A stretch of 64,000 nucleotides of DNA, from positions 1,168,247 to 1,232,246 of the forward strand of contig NZ_VLLG01000003.1 in assembly GCF_007830125.1 (NCBI RefSeq). Reading direction: 5' to 3'. Shown here in pieces: positions 44,944-54,357 of this stretch. This DNA is from Chitinophaga japonensis (GTDB lineage Bacteria; Bacteroidota; Bacteroidia; Chitinophagales; Chitinophagaceae). The first letter of the stretch is position 1. Every line of letters starts with the position of its first letter. The position numbers and the translations under genes were made by a program. Below the pieces are notes generated by a model. It searched no databases and was not told where the DNA came from. It saw only the letters and a program-made list of their open reading frames with translations.

Positions 44944-46326
44944 ATGGAAAAATTTAACATGATCGATTCAGATATGCAGCAACAAAAGGAACTGTTATTA
45001 ACAAAAGGAACAGGGAATTTCTTTTTCGGCTTTCATGACCTGGTGGCCTGGAACCACGCTGGCGACAAGCTGCTGGCCCTGCGGATAGATAACATCTTAA
45101 CGCCTCCCAGCCCGGACGTGCCCTGCGATATCGGGTATGTTAACGGCGACAGCAGCTTTGTAAAGCTGGGGGAGACCTACGCCTACAATTACCCGCAGGG
45201 GGCCCGGCAGCAATGGATCGGCGATTCCGATCTCTTTGTTGTGAACGACCGGATCAACAACGCCTGGCGCTCAAAAGTATACAATGCCGTTACCGGTGAG
45301 TGCGTGGCCATGCTGAACTATCCCACCCATGTGATCACGGATGATGGCTGGGCCTTTGGCCAGGATTATGCGCGCCTGCACCGTGTGGGCGGCTACGGGT
45401 ATACCGGGCTGCCGGATACTTCCGCCGGCTCCCATACACCGGAAAACACCGGTATCGTCAAGCATCATATCCATACCGGGGAAGCGTCGCTGCTGGTGTC
45501 CATCAAAGCCGTGGCCAATTACCAGATGAACCCGAACCTGGGCAACCATCACTATATCACGCATCTCCTGCTGAATCCTTCGCAGAACAGGCTGGCTTTC
45601 CTGCACCGCTACAAGCTGAAGGACGGGGGAGAGACCACCCGGCTGATGACCATCGGTACGGACGGCAAAGACCTGAGATGCCTGTCCACCGGCTTCCTGA
45701 GCCATTTTGACTGGAAGGACGATGCGCATATCGCCATCTGGGGCAGGACCGGCAGCGGCGTGGAAAAGCTGAGAGGATCATTGCTCTATAAGCTGATGCC
45801 CTCCGGCATGATCGCGCAGGGGAAAAAGCTGGTAAAAAAGCTGTTGTATAAACCACAGAAAACCGGAGGCGCTAAAGCACCCTCGGCCTTCAACTGGCTG
45901 CTGTTCAAAGATGAGAACAATGCGCAGCCGGGTTACCTGGCCAAAGGGATCATCAACGAGGATGGGCACCCCATGTTCTGCCCCGCCAACCGCGACTGGA
46001 TGATCTGCGATACCTACCCGGACGCGGATGGCATCCGCACCCTGTTCCTGTTCCAGTACAGCACCCAGCGCAAGGTGGACCTGGGACGTTACAAGATGAT
46101 CGATACCAAACCGGATATACAGCAGTCCATGACCGTGCTGGACGGTGTGGAAAAGACCGTGCTGAAGGCCTTTTCGCCGGAGCAGATGGCCTTTACGCGC
46201 AGCGGGCTGCATTGCGACCTGCATCCGCGCTGGAAGAAAGACGGTACCATGGTGGCGTTTGATTCTATTCATGAAGGCAAGCGGTTTATCTACGGGTATG
46301 ACGTAAGTAGCATCGTTTTAAAATAA
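44944..46326 (+). CDS. Beta-propeller-like protein of unknown function within the exopolysaccharide locus
   Basis: 460 residues. No signal peptide. It begins with LLLTKGTGNFFFGFHDLVAW and contains repeated blade-like units (HAGDKLLALRIDNILTPP, SQNRLAFLHRYKLKDGGETT, RLMTIGTDGKDLRCLSTGF, LSHFDWKDDAHIAIWGRTG). The C-terminal blade reads DLHPRWKKDGTMVAFDSIHEGKRFIYG, like TolB/WD40 or oligogalacturonate-lyase-type propellers. The HHYITHLLLNP and SHFDW elements contain His and Asp residues that could bind a metal. It could modify, trim or bind the polymer or its precursors inside the cell. No family name is certain. Confidence 0.7.
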   Translation: MEKFNMIDSDMQQQKELLLTKGTGNFFFGFHDLVAWNHAGDKLLALRIDNILTPPSPDVPCDIGYVNGDSSFVKLGETYAYNYPQGARQQWIGDSDLFVVNDRINNAWRSKVYNAVTGECVAMLNYPTHVITDDGWAFGQDYARLHRVGGYGYTGLPDTSAGSHTPENTGIVKHHIHTGEASLLVSIKAVANYQMNPNLGNHHYITHLLLNPSQNRLAFLHRYKLKDGGETTRLMTIGTDGKDLRCLSTGFLSHFDWKDDAHIAIWGRTGSGVEKLRGSLLYKLMPSGMIAQGKKLVKKLLYKPQKTGGAKAPSAFNWLLFKDENNAQPGYLAKGIINEDGHPMFCPANRDWMICDTYPDADGIRTLFLFQYSTQRKVDLGRYKMIDTKPDIQQSMTVLDGVEKTVLKAFSPEQMAFTRSGLHCDLHPRWKKDGTMVAFDSIHEGKRFIYGYDVSSIVLK

Positions 46327-46329
46327 ACC

Positions 46330-47331
46330 ATGGCAGTATTGCAGATAACAAAGGAGAGATTGTATGTAAGCGGATTTGACCTGGTAAGGCCGGTCGCCGC
46401 TTTCAGCGTGGTATGGATACATGGCTGCGAAACCAGCTTCTGGACCAAAAGGCTCAACGGGCTGAATGAATATGCGGTGCCGGTGTTCATCGCCATTTCC
46501 TTTTTCCTGTTTGCCGGGCAGGTACTAAGTGGGCGCTTGCAAAGCTTTGGAGAAATGGCAGCGGTCAGGTTTAAAAGACTGATGGTTCCGTTCTTTCTCT
46601 GGACGCTGGTCTACCTGGGCATCCGTTATGCCAAGGCTGCGTACCTCCATACGCCTTTTGAAGTGTCGTGGATGGAAACATTCCTGTTCAGGGGCAGCTC
46701 CTACCAGTTGTGGTACCTGCCTAACCTGTTCTACCTGTTCCTGCTGTTCTTTCCCTTTCTAAAGGTGGCAAAGCAGCATGTACGGAAGGCCAACCTTACG
46801 CTGGCGACCGTTATCATCATTGCGCTGGTGATCATTTTCTCCAACAATGAAAGGATCACGCAGGCAGACTGGTTTACCCGGCATGTACGGTTATATTTTG
46901 TGCCTTCCCTGGTGTCCGCCAGCATCGGCATGTTGTACTACATCAACTACGATATGCTGAAGGAGCGGTATGATAAGGCCGCAAGGATACTGACACCGCT
47001 CCTGGTGCTGGTATTATTCGTGGCGCAATATTTTATACCGCACCTGGTGGTGTCTTTGCTGTTCATCACCGTGCTCTTTGCCTGGCTGCTCTTCCAGGTA
47101 AGAATGGAGAACAGCTTTATAAAGCGCCTTTCCGCTAACTCCATGGGCATTTACCTGGTGCACGGCATTTTCCTGGAAGGGATCAAAACAGGCATGAACA
47201 TCGTAGGGCACCCTGTTAGCGGGTTTGCACAAACGGTGGGCTTAATTGTAGGAGTGTACGCACTAAGCTTCCTGGCCTCTGAGATACTGTCCGGGAACAG
47301 CTTTTTACGGAAATATTTTATGGGCAACTGA
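46330..47331 (+). CDS. Acyltransferase 3 family membrane protein
   Basis: 333 residues with about ten membrane helices. The N-terminus SGFDLVRPVAAFSVVWIHGCE has the conserved Arg and His of the acyltransferase-3 family. Further typical parts are YQLWYLPNLFYLFLLFFPFL and NSMGIYLVHGIFLEG. These inner-membrane proteins acylate sugars (most often O-acetylation) of polysaccharides. It follows the propeller gene by 3 nt and precedes a glycosyltransferase by 13 nt, so it is part of the operon. Confidence 0.88.
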   Translation: MAVLQITKERLYVSGFDLVRPVAAFSVVWIHGCETSFWTKRLNGLNEYAVPVFIAISFFLFAGQVLSGRLQSFGEMAAVRFKRLMVPFFLWTLVYLGIRYAKAAYLHTPFEVSWMETFLFRGSSYQLWYLPNLFYLFLLFFPFLKVAKQHVRKANLTLATVIIIALVIIFSNNERITQADWFTRHVRLYFVPSLVSASIGMLYYINYDMLKERYDKAARILTPLLVLVLFVAQYFIPHLVVSLLFITVLFAWLLFQVRMENSFIKRLSANSMGIYLVHGIFLEGIKTGMNIVGHPVSGFAQTVGLIVGVYALSFLASEILSGNSFLRKYFMGN

Positions 47332-47344
47332 TGATTGATAAAAA

Positions 47345-48418
47345 ATGATAGCGATCCTGCAACCATTCATACCGCATTACCGGGAACAGTTCTTCAATCA
47401 ACTGCAGCAAAAAGCGGCATTTGACCTGTACTGTTACGAAGCGGACAAACTGGGCAAGCAGCATTTTGCACAGGGGCAAACGCCGGTGAAACCGGTGCGC
47501 GCCTTCAGCGTAGGGCCGTTTGTAGTATACAACCCGTTCCGGTTCCTGAAAAAGGACTACAAGGTGCTGGTGCTGATGCTGAATTTCGGGCATATCTCCA
47601 CCTGGCTCATCCTGCTGATGAAGCCCCTGCTCCGCAGGAAGATCATCCTCTGGGGGCATGGCATTTCCGTAAAGCGTTACGTACGGGAGGAGCAGCAGCC
47701 GCATATCCTGCTGAAGTGGATGGTGGGCATGTCGGACGGCATCTGGTTCTACACCAGGAAGGAACAGGAGCTGTGGCAGCGGTTTTCCCCGGCCATTAAA
47801 GGCTATGCGCTGAACAACACCATTTCCGGGGTGGAGAGCATCCTGCAACTGGCGGCGGGCGACAAGGCGCAACTAAAGGCTAAATACGGGATCACGCAAC
47901 CCAGGGTGCTGATCTACTGCGCCCGCTTTAACGAGCCGGGCCGCCGGGCCGATCTGCTGGAGCAGTTGATTGCCCGGCTGGACCCCGCACAGTTTGGCGT
48001 GATCATTATCGGGGACGGCAAGCTGAAGCCGGATTTCTCGCCTTATTCCCATGTGTACGACTTCGGCGCGCTATACGACCGCCAGGTAAAGGACGAGCTG
48101 TTCAGCATAGCCGACATCTATTTCCAGCCGGGATGGGTAGGCCTGTCTATCGTGGAAGCCATGGCCTACGGCAAGCCCGTTTTCACCCTGCGCCGTTCGT
48201 CAGCGCTGCTGCAGTGCGTGGAGTACAGCTACATCCAGCACGGGTACAACGGGATGGTGTTTGATAGTGTGGAGGACTGCCTGCAGGAACTGCCGGCCGT
48301 ATCAGACAAAAAGATAGCAGCCATGGGCGCCAATGCCCGGGAATATGTAAGCCGGGAGCTGACCATGAATACGATGATAGAAAATGCATTTCAAGCGCTT
48401 AAAAGCATAAACGGATGA
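47345..48418 (+). CDS. GT4-like glycosyltransferase
   Basis: 357 residues. Begins IAILQPFIPHYREQFFNQLQQKAAFD, characteristic of a subgroup of GT4 proteins. The donor half contains RVLIYCARFNEPGRRADLLEQL, IIIGDGKLKPDF and YFQPGWVGLSIVEAMAYGKPVFT, with the E(x7)E-like element. The stop overlaps the next gene start (ATGA), a mark of tight coupling. Specificity is unknown. Confidence 0.87.
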   Translation: MIAILQPFIPHYREQFFNQLQQKAAFDLYCYEADKLGKQHFAQGQTPVKPVRAFSVGPFVVYNPFRFLKKDYKVLVLMLNFGHISTWLILLMKPLLRRKIILWGHGISVKRYVREEQQPHILLKWMVGMSDGIWFYTRKEQELWQRFSPAIKGYALNNTISGVESILQLAAGDKAQLKAKYGITQPRVLIYCARFNEPGRRADLLEQLIARLDPAQFGVIIIGDGKLKPDFSPYSHVYDFGALYDRQVKDELFSIADIYFQPGWVGLSIVEAMAYGKPVFTLRRSSALLQCVEYSYIQHGYNGMVFDSVEDCLQELPAVSDKKIAAMGANAREYVSRELTMNTMIENAFQALKSING

Positions 48419-49551
48419 GGATATTATTTATCGTACCCTCTTACAAACCAGCCTACATATACGGCGGACCGATCGTGGTGATTGCACGGCTGGCCGAGCG
48501 CCTGGTGCAGTTGGGTCATGAGGTGACGGTGTACACCACTACCGCTAACGGTAAAACGGAGCTGGACGTAAGGCCTGGCCAAACCATGATGGTGGACGGT
48601 GTGGCAGTGAAATATTTTAAACGGATCACCAAGGACCATACCCACGTATCGCCCGCGCTCTGGCGGGCGGTATGGAGAACGGCCAAGCAATTTGACGTGG
48701 TGCACATTCATTCCTGGTGGAACCTGCTGGTGCTGGGGGCCGCAGGCGTATGCCGGCTGCGCGGCATCAAGCCGGTACTGTCGCCGCACGGCATGTTCTG
48801 CGACTATGTGCTCACCGCCAATAACAGTAAAAAGAAGCAGCTCATACACAACATGATCGGGAAGCACCTGCTGACCAACACCTACCTGCATGTGTCCTCC
48901 CACATGGAATGGCAGGAGAGCATACGGCTGAACGCGAAATGGAAAACGGAAGGCGGTATGGTCTTTAACCTGGTGGACCTGCCGGTGAAAGATTATGCAC
49001 GGAAAGAGAACGAGGTGTTTACCATCAGCTTCCTGTCCCGCATTGATCCCAAGAAAGGGCTGGAGATACTGGTACAGGCGCTGGCCCGGGTACGCTTTGA
49101 TTACCGCCTGCGCATTGCCGGCTCCGGCGATGAAGCTTATGTAAACAAGCTGAAGCAACTGGTAAAAGCGCTGGACATGGAAGATAAAGTGGAATGGGCC
49201 GGCTGGAAAGGACCGGAAGAGAAGTTTTCCTTCTTCGCAGAGTCGGACTTGTTTGTGCTGACCTCGCTCAACGAGAATTTCGCCATCGTGGTGATCGAGT
49301 CATTATACGTAGGCACACCGGTATTGATCAGCAACAACGTAGGCCTGTCCAGGTATGTGGACGACAACAAGCTGGGCTGGATCACTGGTATTGATAACAT
49401 TGACGAAGTGGCAGGCAAGCTGACCGCTACCTACGAGAACAGGGAAGAAAGAAGGAGAATAGCAAGAGAAGCCAGGGAAGTGATAAACCAGGATTTCAAC
49501 GAAACCAGGCTGGCTATGGATTACGTTGGATTGTACCAAAACAGTAAGTAA
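48415..49551 (+). CDS. GT4-like glycosyltransferase
   Basis: 378 residues. N-terminal segment RILFIVPSYKPAYIYGGPIVV is typical for acceptor-binding loops in GT4. It has VVHIHSWWNLLVLGAAGVCR and LSPHGMFCDYVL, with a donor half FLSRIDPKKGLEILVQALARV, LRIAGSGDEAYVNKLKQLV and LTSLNENFAIVVIESLYVG. It starts by ATGA overlap with the preceding gene. Specificity is unknown. Confidence 0.9.
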   Translation: MRILFIVPSYKPAYIYGGPIVVIARLAERLVQLGHEVTVYTTTANGKTELDVRPGQTMMVDGVAVKYFKRITKDHTHVSPALWRAVWRTAKQFDVVHIHSWWNLLVLGAAGVCRLRGIKPVLSPHGMFCDYVLTANNSKKKQLIHNMIGKHLLTNTYLHVSSHMEWQESIRLNAKWKTEGGMVFNLVDLPVKDYARKENEVFTISFLSRIDPKKGLEILVQALARVRFDYRLRIAGSGDEAYVNKLKQLVKALDMEDKVEWAGWKGPEEKFSFFAESDLFVLTSLNENFAIVVIESLYVGTPVLISNNVGLSRYVDDNKLGWITGIDNIDEVAGKLTATYENREERRRIAREAREVINQDFNETRLAMDYVGLYQNSK

Positions 49552-49552
49552 A

Positions 49553-50458
49553 GTGAGCATTGCCATTATTATCCTGACCTATAACGAGTCAAAACACATC
49601 GGCCGCTGCCTGGAGAACCTGCGCCAGGTATCGGACGAGATCTATATTATCGACGCCTTTTCTACGGACGATACGGTGGCGATTGCAGAGCGGTATGGCG
49701 CAAGGGTGTTCCAGCGAAAATGGATCAATTACGCCGTGCAGTTCCAGTGGGCGCTGGACAATTGCCCCATCCAGGCGCCCTGGGTGATGCGCATGGATGC
49801 GGATGAATACCTGGAGCCGGCGCTGGTAAAGGAGGTCAACGAGCGGATGGATAGCGTGCCGCCGGAAGTAAGCGGCATTTACATCCGGCGCAAGGTGTTG
49901 TTCAAGGACAAGTGGATCAGGCATGGCGGGTTTTACCCCCACACGCTGCTGCGCATCTGGCGGAATGGCCTGGGCAGCATTGAGCAGCGCTGGATGGATG
50001 AGCATATTGTGCTGTCGGAAGGAAAGACCATGCTGTTCAAAGAGCACATCGTGGACCATAACCTGAACTCCATTCACTGGTGGGTGAACAAGCATAACAA
50101 TTACGCCATCCGGGAAATGGTGGACCTGCTGAACATCAAGTACAGCTTCCTGGAGCAGGATGGCCGCCTGCTGGACAGTGATGATCCGCAGGCCAAACGC
50201 AAACGCTTCCTGAAGGAGAAGATCTACTCCGCCCTGTCGCCCGGCGTTAGGGCCTCCCTGTATTTCTTCTTCCGCTTTGTGCTGCGCTTCGGTTTCCTGG
50301 ACGGGTACAGGGGCTTCCTCTTTCATTTTATGCAGGGCTACTGGTACCGCCTGCTGGTGGATATTAACGTGGAGGAGTTCGAGCGCAAGCTGAACGGGGA
50401 CAAAAGCAGGGAAAAACTGGTGGAGATATTGAAACGGGATTATAATATATCGGTTTGA
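49553..50458 (+). CDS. GT2-family glycosyltransferase
   Basis: 301 residues from the GTG at 49553, because the frame upstream (TTG at 49526) overlaps the previous gene and precedes the first strand. VSIAIIILTYNESKHIGRCLENL is a GT-A nucleotide-binding start. The DxD-like element is MRMDADEYLEPA. A later region has HGGFYPHTLLRIW and RWMDEHIVL, typical of the WaaE/KdtX-like subgroup. Probably membrane-associated. Specificity is unknown. Confidence 0.87.
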   Translation: MSIAIIILTYNESKHIGRCLENLRQVSDEIYIIDAFSTDDTVAIAERYGARVFQRKWINYAVQFQWALDNCPIQAPWVMRMDADEYLEPALVKEVNERMDSVPPEVSGIYIRRKVLFKDKWIRHGGFYPHTLLRIWRNGLGSIEQRWMDEHIVLSEGKTMLFKEHIVDHNLNSIHWWVNKHNNYAIREMVDLLNIKYSFLEQDGRLLDSDDPQAKRKRFLKEKIYSALSPGVRASLYFFFRFVLRFGFLDGYRGFLFHFMQGYWYRLLVDINVEEFERKLNGDKSREKLVEILKRDYNISV

Positions 50459-50901
50459 TGCGGGGATTAAAGTTTGTTGCGGTAACAGGATATGTGTTGA
50501 TACTGACCTACATCGTGCTGTGGGCGCCGGTACGGATACGGCATAAAGTAGGGGAGGATTACCGCACCCGTTTCATCCCGTTCAAAGGGATGATCAACGA
50601 GGTGCTGCACCCCAAGGGCAACAACGTGCTGGCTCACTGGACGCTTTTCCTGGGGAACTTTTTGGGTAACATGGTATTGTTCATGCCCTTTCCCCTGGTC
50701 ATGATCACGGTGTGCAGGATCACCGGCGCCCGTACGATCATTCTGCTGGCTTTCCTGACCAGCGTGGCGCTGGAGATCACGCAGTATGTGCTGCACCTGG
50801 GCGTAGCGGATGTGGACGATGTGATGCTGAACACGGCCGGCGCCGTCATCGGGTTGTACCTGTACCGGCTACTTGTAAGAAGATTTAACACGCAATCATA
50901 A
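50458..50901 (+). CDS. VanZ-like membrane protein
   Basis: 147 residues from the ATG at 50458, which overlaps the preceding stop by one base (TGATG). It has four membrane segments and ends in the VanZ-like signature SVALEITQYVLHLGVADVDDVMLNTAGAVIGLYL. VanZ-like proteins are small membrane proteins of mostly unknown role; the founder gives low-level teicoplanin resistance. Here the position between glycosyltransferase and acetyltransferase genes suggests a role in polymer assembly, not resistance. Confidence 0.88.
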   Translation: MRGLKFVAVTGYVLILTYIVLWAPVRIRHKVGEDYRTRFIPFKGMINEVLHPKGNNVLAHWTLFLGNFLGNMVLFMPFPLVMITVCRITGARTIILLAFLTSVALEITQYVLHLGVADVDDVMLNTAGAVIGLYLYRLLVRRFNTQS

Positions 50902-51453
50902 ATGCACACGGATCTGTCAAAATTTAATACAGGTGATTACCACTCCGGGGCCCCGAAGCTGAAAACGCTGGTATGGTACCTGGTGAACTATTACATCATG
51001 AACAGCGCCTTTCCCTGGCCTTACGGGTTCAAAAGCAGGCTGCTGCGCCTGTTCGGGGCGCAGGTAGGCGCCGGGCTGGTGATCAAGACAAAAGTGCGGA
51101 TCAAGAATCCCTGGCGGCTGAAGATAGGGGACCATTGCTGGATAGGTGAATCCGTATGGATAGACAACCTGGAGGATGTGGAGCTGGGCGATCATGTATG
51201 TGTATCGCAGGGCGCGTTGCTGCTCACGGGCAATCATGATTACAAGCGCAGCGATTTTCCCTACCGCCTGGGAAAGATACGTATAGCGGATGGCGCCTGG
51301 ATAGGCGCGCAAACGGTGGTATGTCCAGGCGTGGTGTGCGGATCGCACGCGATTCTCACCGTAGGGTCCGTAGCTACAAAAGAGATGGAGCCCTGGGGCA
51401 TTTACACCGGGAACCCCGCAGTAGCAGTAAGAGAAAGAATTATTAACGAATAG
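50902..51453 (+). CDS. wcaF: WcaF-like O-acetyltransferase (left-handed beta-helix)
   Basis: 183 residues, typical for the colanic-acid acetyltransferase WcaF. LLRLFGAQVGAGLVIKTKVRIKNPWRLKIGDHCWIGESVWIDNLEDV carries the hexapeptide repeats, then SQGALLLTGNHDY with the catalytic His, and IADGAWIGAQTVVCPGVVCGSHAILTVGSVATKEM. Uses acetyl-CoA to acetylate a sugar. It starts directly after the preceding stop. Confidence 0.9.
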   Translation: MHTDLSKFNTGDYHSGAPKLKTLVWYLVNYYIMNSAFPWPYGFKSRLLRLFGAQVGAGLVIKTKVRIKNPWRLKIGDHCWIGESVWIDNLEDVELGDHVCVSQGALLLTGNHDYKRSDFPYRLGKIRIADGAWIGAQTVVCPGVVCGSHAILTVGSVATKEMEPWGIYTGNPAVAVRERIINE

Positions 51454-51459
51454 TCTGGC

Positions 51460-52719
51460 ATGCAGAAAAGAGTATTACTTATTGGTGGAAATTTTGCACC
51501 GGAGCCTACCGGTATCGGCAAGTACAGCGGGGAGATGATGAAGTGGCTGGCTGGTAACGGGTACGATTGTACGGTGATCACTTCCTATCCCTACTATCCG
51601 CAATGGAAGGTGCAGGAGCCTTATGTGAAAGGCAAATCCTGGTATAAGAAGGAGGTGCTGCAGGTGGATGGCGCCATCAACGGCGGAAAGCTGAAAGTGT
51701 ACCGCTGTCCGCAGTATGTGCCGGCCACACCTTCCGGCGCCAAAAGGATATTGCTGGATTTTTCCTTCGCGGCATCCGCATTTTTCAAGCTCATCCAGTT
51801 GTTGCCGTCCAGGAAGTTTGACGTGGTGATCATCGTGGCGCCTCCCTTTCACCTGGGCATGCTGGCTGTATTGTATAAAACATTCCGGAAGGCGAAGGTC
51901 CTGTACCATATACAGGACATGCAGATAGAAGCCGCCCGCGACCTGCAGATGATCAGGTCCGGCAGGGTGATCAATATGCTGTTTGGCCTGGAAAGATTTA
52001 TTCTGAAACGCGCTGACATTGTCAGCAGTATCTCTGATGGTATGATACGCAAGATTCATCAAAAAACAGGAAGGGATATTTTCTTCTTCCCGAACTGGGC
52101 GGATGTAACGCTGTTCCACCCGCTGGATAACCGGGAAGCCCTGAAACAGGAATTCGGTTTTGCGCCTGCGGATAAGGTGATCCTGTATTCCGGGGCGATA
52201 GGCGAGAAGCAGGGGCTGGAAGCCATCCTGCATGCCGCCAAAGCCATGGCGCACCGCCGGGAACTGAAATTCCTGATCTGCGGCTCCGGTCCATACAAGG
52301 CGAAGCTGGAAGCCATGGCGGCAGCCATGGGATTGCAGCAGGTGATCTTTTTCCCGTTGCAGCCGTTCGAAAAATTCAACCGTTTCCTGAATATGGCCGA
52401 TGTGCACCTGGTGATCCAGAAGGCCAATGCCAGCGACCTGGTGATGCCTTCCAAGCTCACCACCATACTGGCGGTAGGCGGGCTGGCGCTGATCACGGCC
52501 AACCCGGGCACCAGCCTGCATGAGCTGGTGGAGCGCTACGATATGGGCATACTGGTGAACGCGGAAGACCAGCAGGCGCTGAATGAAGGTATTGCACAAG
52601 CCGTGGACGGCGATACGGACCACCTGCAGCGCAATGCGCGCACGTATGCGGAAACCTACCTGTCCATCAGCAAGATCATGTCCCGCTTTGAAACCTCCGT
52701 GGTACTGAGCGGCAACTAA
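51460..52719 (+). CDS. wcaI: WcaI-like glycosyltransferase
   Basis: 419 residues. GT4 protein with the colanic-acid WcaI-type N-terminus LLIGGNFAPEPTGIGKYSGE and TVITSYPYYPQWKVQEPY. The donor half contains KVILYSGAIGEKQGLEAILHAA, FLICGSGPYKAKLEAMAAAM, and MPSKLTTILAVGGLALITANPGT. In E. coli WcaI is a fucosyltransferase-type step of colanic acid. The similarity is in architecture and motifs, so the donor sugar remains inferred. Confidence 0.85.
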   Translation: MQKRVLLIGGNFAPEPTGIGKYSGEMMKWLAGNGYDCTVITSYPYYPQWKVQEPYVKGKSWYKKEVLQVDGAINGGKLKVYRCPQYVPATPSGAKRILLDFSFAASAFFKLIQLLPSRKFDVVIIVAPPFHLGMLAVLYKTFRKAKVLYHIQDMQIEAARDLQMIRSGRVINMLFGLERFILKRADIVSSISDGMIRKIHQKTGRDIFFFPNWADVTLFHPLDNREALKQEFGFAPADKVILYSGAIGEKQGLEAILHAAKAMAHRRELKFLICGSGPYKAKLEAMAAAMGLQQVIFFPLQPFEKFNRFLNMADVHLVIQKANASDLVMPSKLTTILAVGGLALITANPGTSLHELVERYDMGILVNAEDQQALNEGIAQAVDGDTDHLQRNARTYAETYLSISKIMSRFETSVVLSGN

Positions 52720-52737
52720 CTACTAATCAAATTTTTT

Positions 52738-54123
52738 ATGCTAGACCGATATCTTAAAATTTGCAGCATCCAGATCGTGGTGCTGGACTTTATAGGACTG
52801 AACGCGTTGTTTTACCTGGTAAGGGGCTGGATGCGGCAGAACGGCCTGCCTATTCATATAGATGTGGATACCTTCCTGCTGGGCGCCAACATTGCCTGGA
52901 TGATCGCCCTGTATACCACCGGTATCTATTTTGTGAGCCAGCAGCTTTCCTACGAAAGGGTGGCGCGCAAGACGGTGCAGGGCATTATCCTGTACCTGCT
53001 CCTGCTGCTCACTTACCTGTTCCTGAACAAGCTGCTGTACTCCCGCAGCTTCGTGATCACGTACTGTATGATATTTGTGGTGGTGGTGCTCATCAACCGT
53101 TTTATTTTCTACCTCATCACCAATTACATCATTCACAGTAAGGCCATCCAGAAAAAGGTGGTGATACTGGGTTATAACGAGCTGTCGAAAAAGCTGGTGG
53201 ACAGTTTCCTGGACGTAAAGAGCAACCTCCGCTTTGAAGGCTTTTTTGAAGAGTACAGCAAGGTGCACGAGCTGTCTTACTACCCGGTGATCGGCAATCT
53301 GGAGGAATGCGTGCCCTATGCCAAGTCCAATAATATCCGGGAGATCTATTCCACGCTGTCGCCGGAGCAGTTCCCCTACCTGTATACCCTGGCCCATGAG
53401 GCGGAGCAGCATTTCATCCGCTTCCGTTTTGTGCCGGATTTCAGGATGTTCGTGAACCGGCAGATATACGTGGACTATTTCAATAATATTCCCATTATTT
53501 CCCTGCGCTCCGAGCCGCTGGATGATATTGCCAACCGCATCCGCAAGCGCATTTTCGATATCGTGGTCAGCTCGCTGGTGACCATTTTCATATTGAGCTG
53601 GCTGATACCGCTACTGGCCATCCTCATACGGCTGGAGTCCAAAGGACCGATCTTTTTCATACAGCACCGCACGGGCCGGAACAATAAGACCTTCCGCTGC
53701 CTGAAGCTGCGCAGCATGCGCGTGAATAACGACGCCAATGAAAAGCAGGCCTCCCGTAACGACAGCCGCTTTACCCGCATTGGCCGTATCCTGCGCAAGA
53801 CCAACCTGGATGAAATGCCGCAGTTCCTGAACGTGCTCCTGGGCGATATGTCCATTGTAGGACCGCGCCCGCACATGCTCCGGCATACCGAGGAATATTC
53901 CCGCATTATCCAGCAGTACATGGTGCGCCACTTCCTGAAGCCGGGCATTACCGGCTGGGCGCAGGTGAATGGTTTCCGTGGCGAGATCACGGAAGAAAGC
54001 CAGTTAAAGAAGCGTATCGAGCATGATATCTGGTACATGGAGAACTGGTCGGTGTACCTGGATATGAGGATCATGTTCCTGACGGTGATGAACACGGTCC
54101 GCGGCGATAAAAATGCCTTTTAG
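52738..54123 (+). CDS. wcaJ: WcaJ-type undecaprenyl-phosphate sugar phosphotransferase
   Basis: 461 residues. It starts the repeat unit by moving a sugar-1-phosphate (usually glucose) to undecaprenyl phosphate. The N-terminal half has four or five membrane helices and a CoA-binding-like region with KVVILGYNELSKKLVD. The C-terminal catalytic part contains KRIFDIVVSSLVTIFILSW, GPIFFIQHRTGRNNKTFRCLKLRSM, LRKTNLDEMPQFLNVLLGDMSIVGPRPHM and KPGITGWAQVNGFRGE, all standard. It is the last biosynthetic gene of the run that starts at 34148. Confidence 0.95.
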   Translation: MLDRYLKICSIQIVVLDFIGLNALFYLVRGWMRQNGLPIHIDVDTFLLGANIAWMIALYTTGIYFVSQQLSYERVARKTVQGIILYLLLLLTYLFLNKLLYSRSFVITYCMIFVVVVLINRFIFYLITNYIIHSKAIQKKVVILGYNELSKKLVDSFLDVKSNLRFEGFFEEYSKVHELSYYPVIGNLEECVPYAKSNNIREIYSTLSPEQFPYLYTLAHEAEQHFIRFRFVPDFRMFVNRQIYVDYFNNIPIISLRSEPLDDIANRIRKRIFDIVVSSLVTIFILSWLIPLLAILIRLESKGPIFFIQHRTGRNNKTFRCLKLRSMRVNNDANEKQASRNDSRFTRIGRILRKTNLDEMPQFLNVLLGDMSIVGPRPHMLRHTEEYSRIIQQYMVRHFLKPGITGWAQVNGFRGEITEESQLKKRIEHDIWYMENWSVYLDMRIMFLTVMNTVRGDKNAF

Positions 54124-54357
54124 CACGCCTGCAGCGGTAAATGTCGTAGTAATTAGTAGTAAAATGTGGCGGATAACTGCAAAAAAGACTATATTGTACT
54201 GGTTTCAGTAGTGAGTTTTTTTAAAAAGATGTACAACTTGCATCTAAGATAAGATAGGGAATTTATTTATCATATAGCAAGGAATCGGGATCCATATACC
54301 TTACACGAGACATTAAGACATTTTAAAATTGGGTACACACGAAATCAGGGTTTCACA

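Noticed and set aside
50458..50901. VanZ-like gene considered as a glycopeptide-resistance determinant
   Set aside because: No other van genes are present and the gene is part of a polysaccharide operon.
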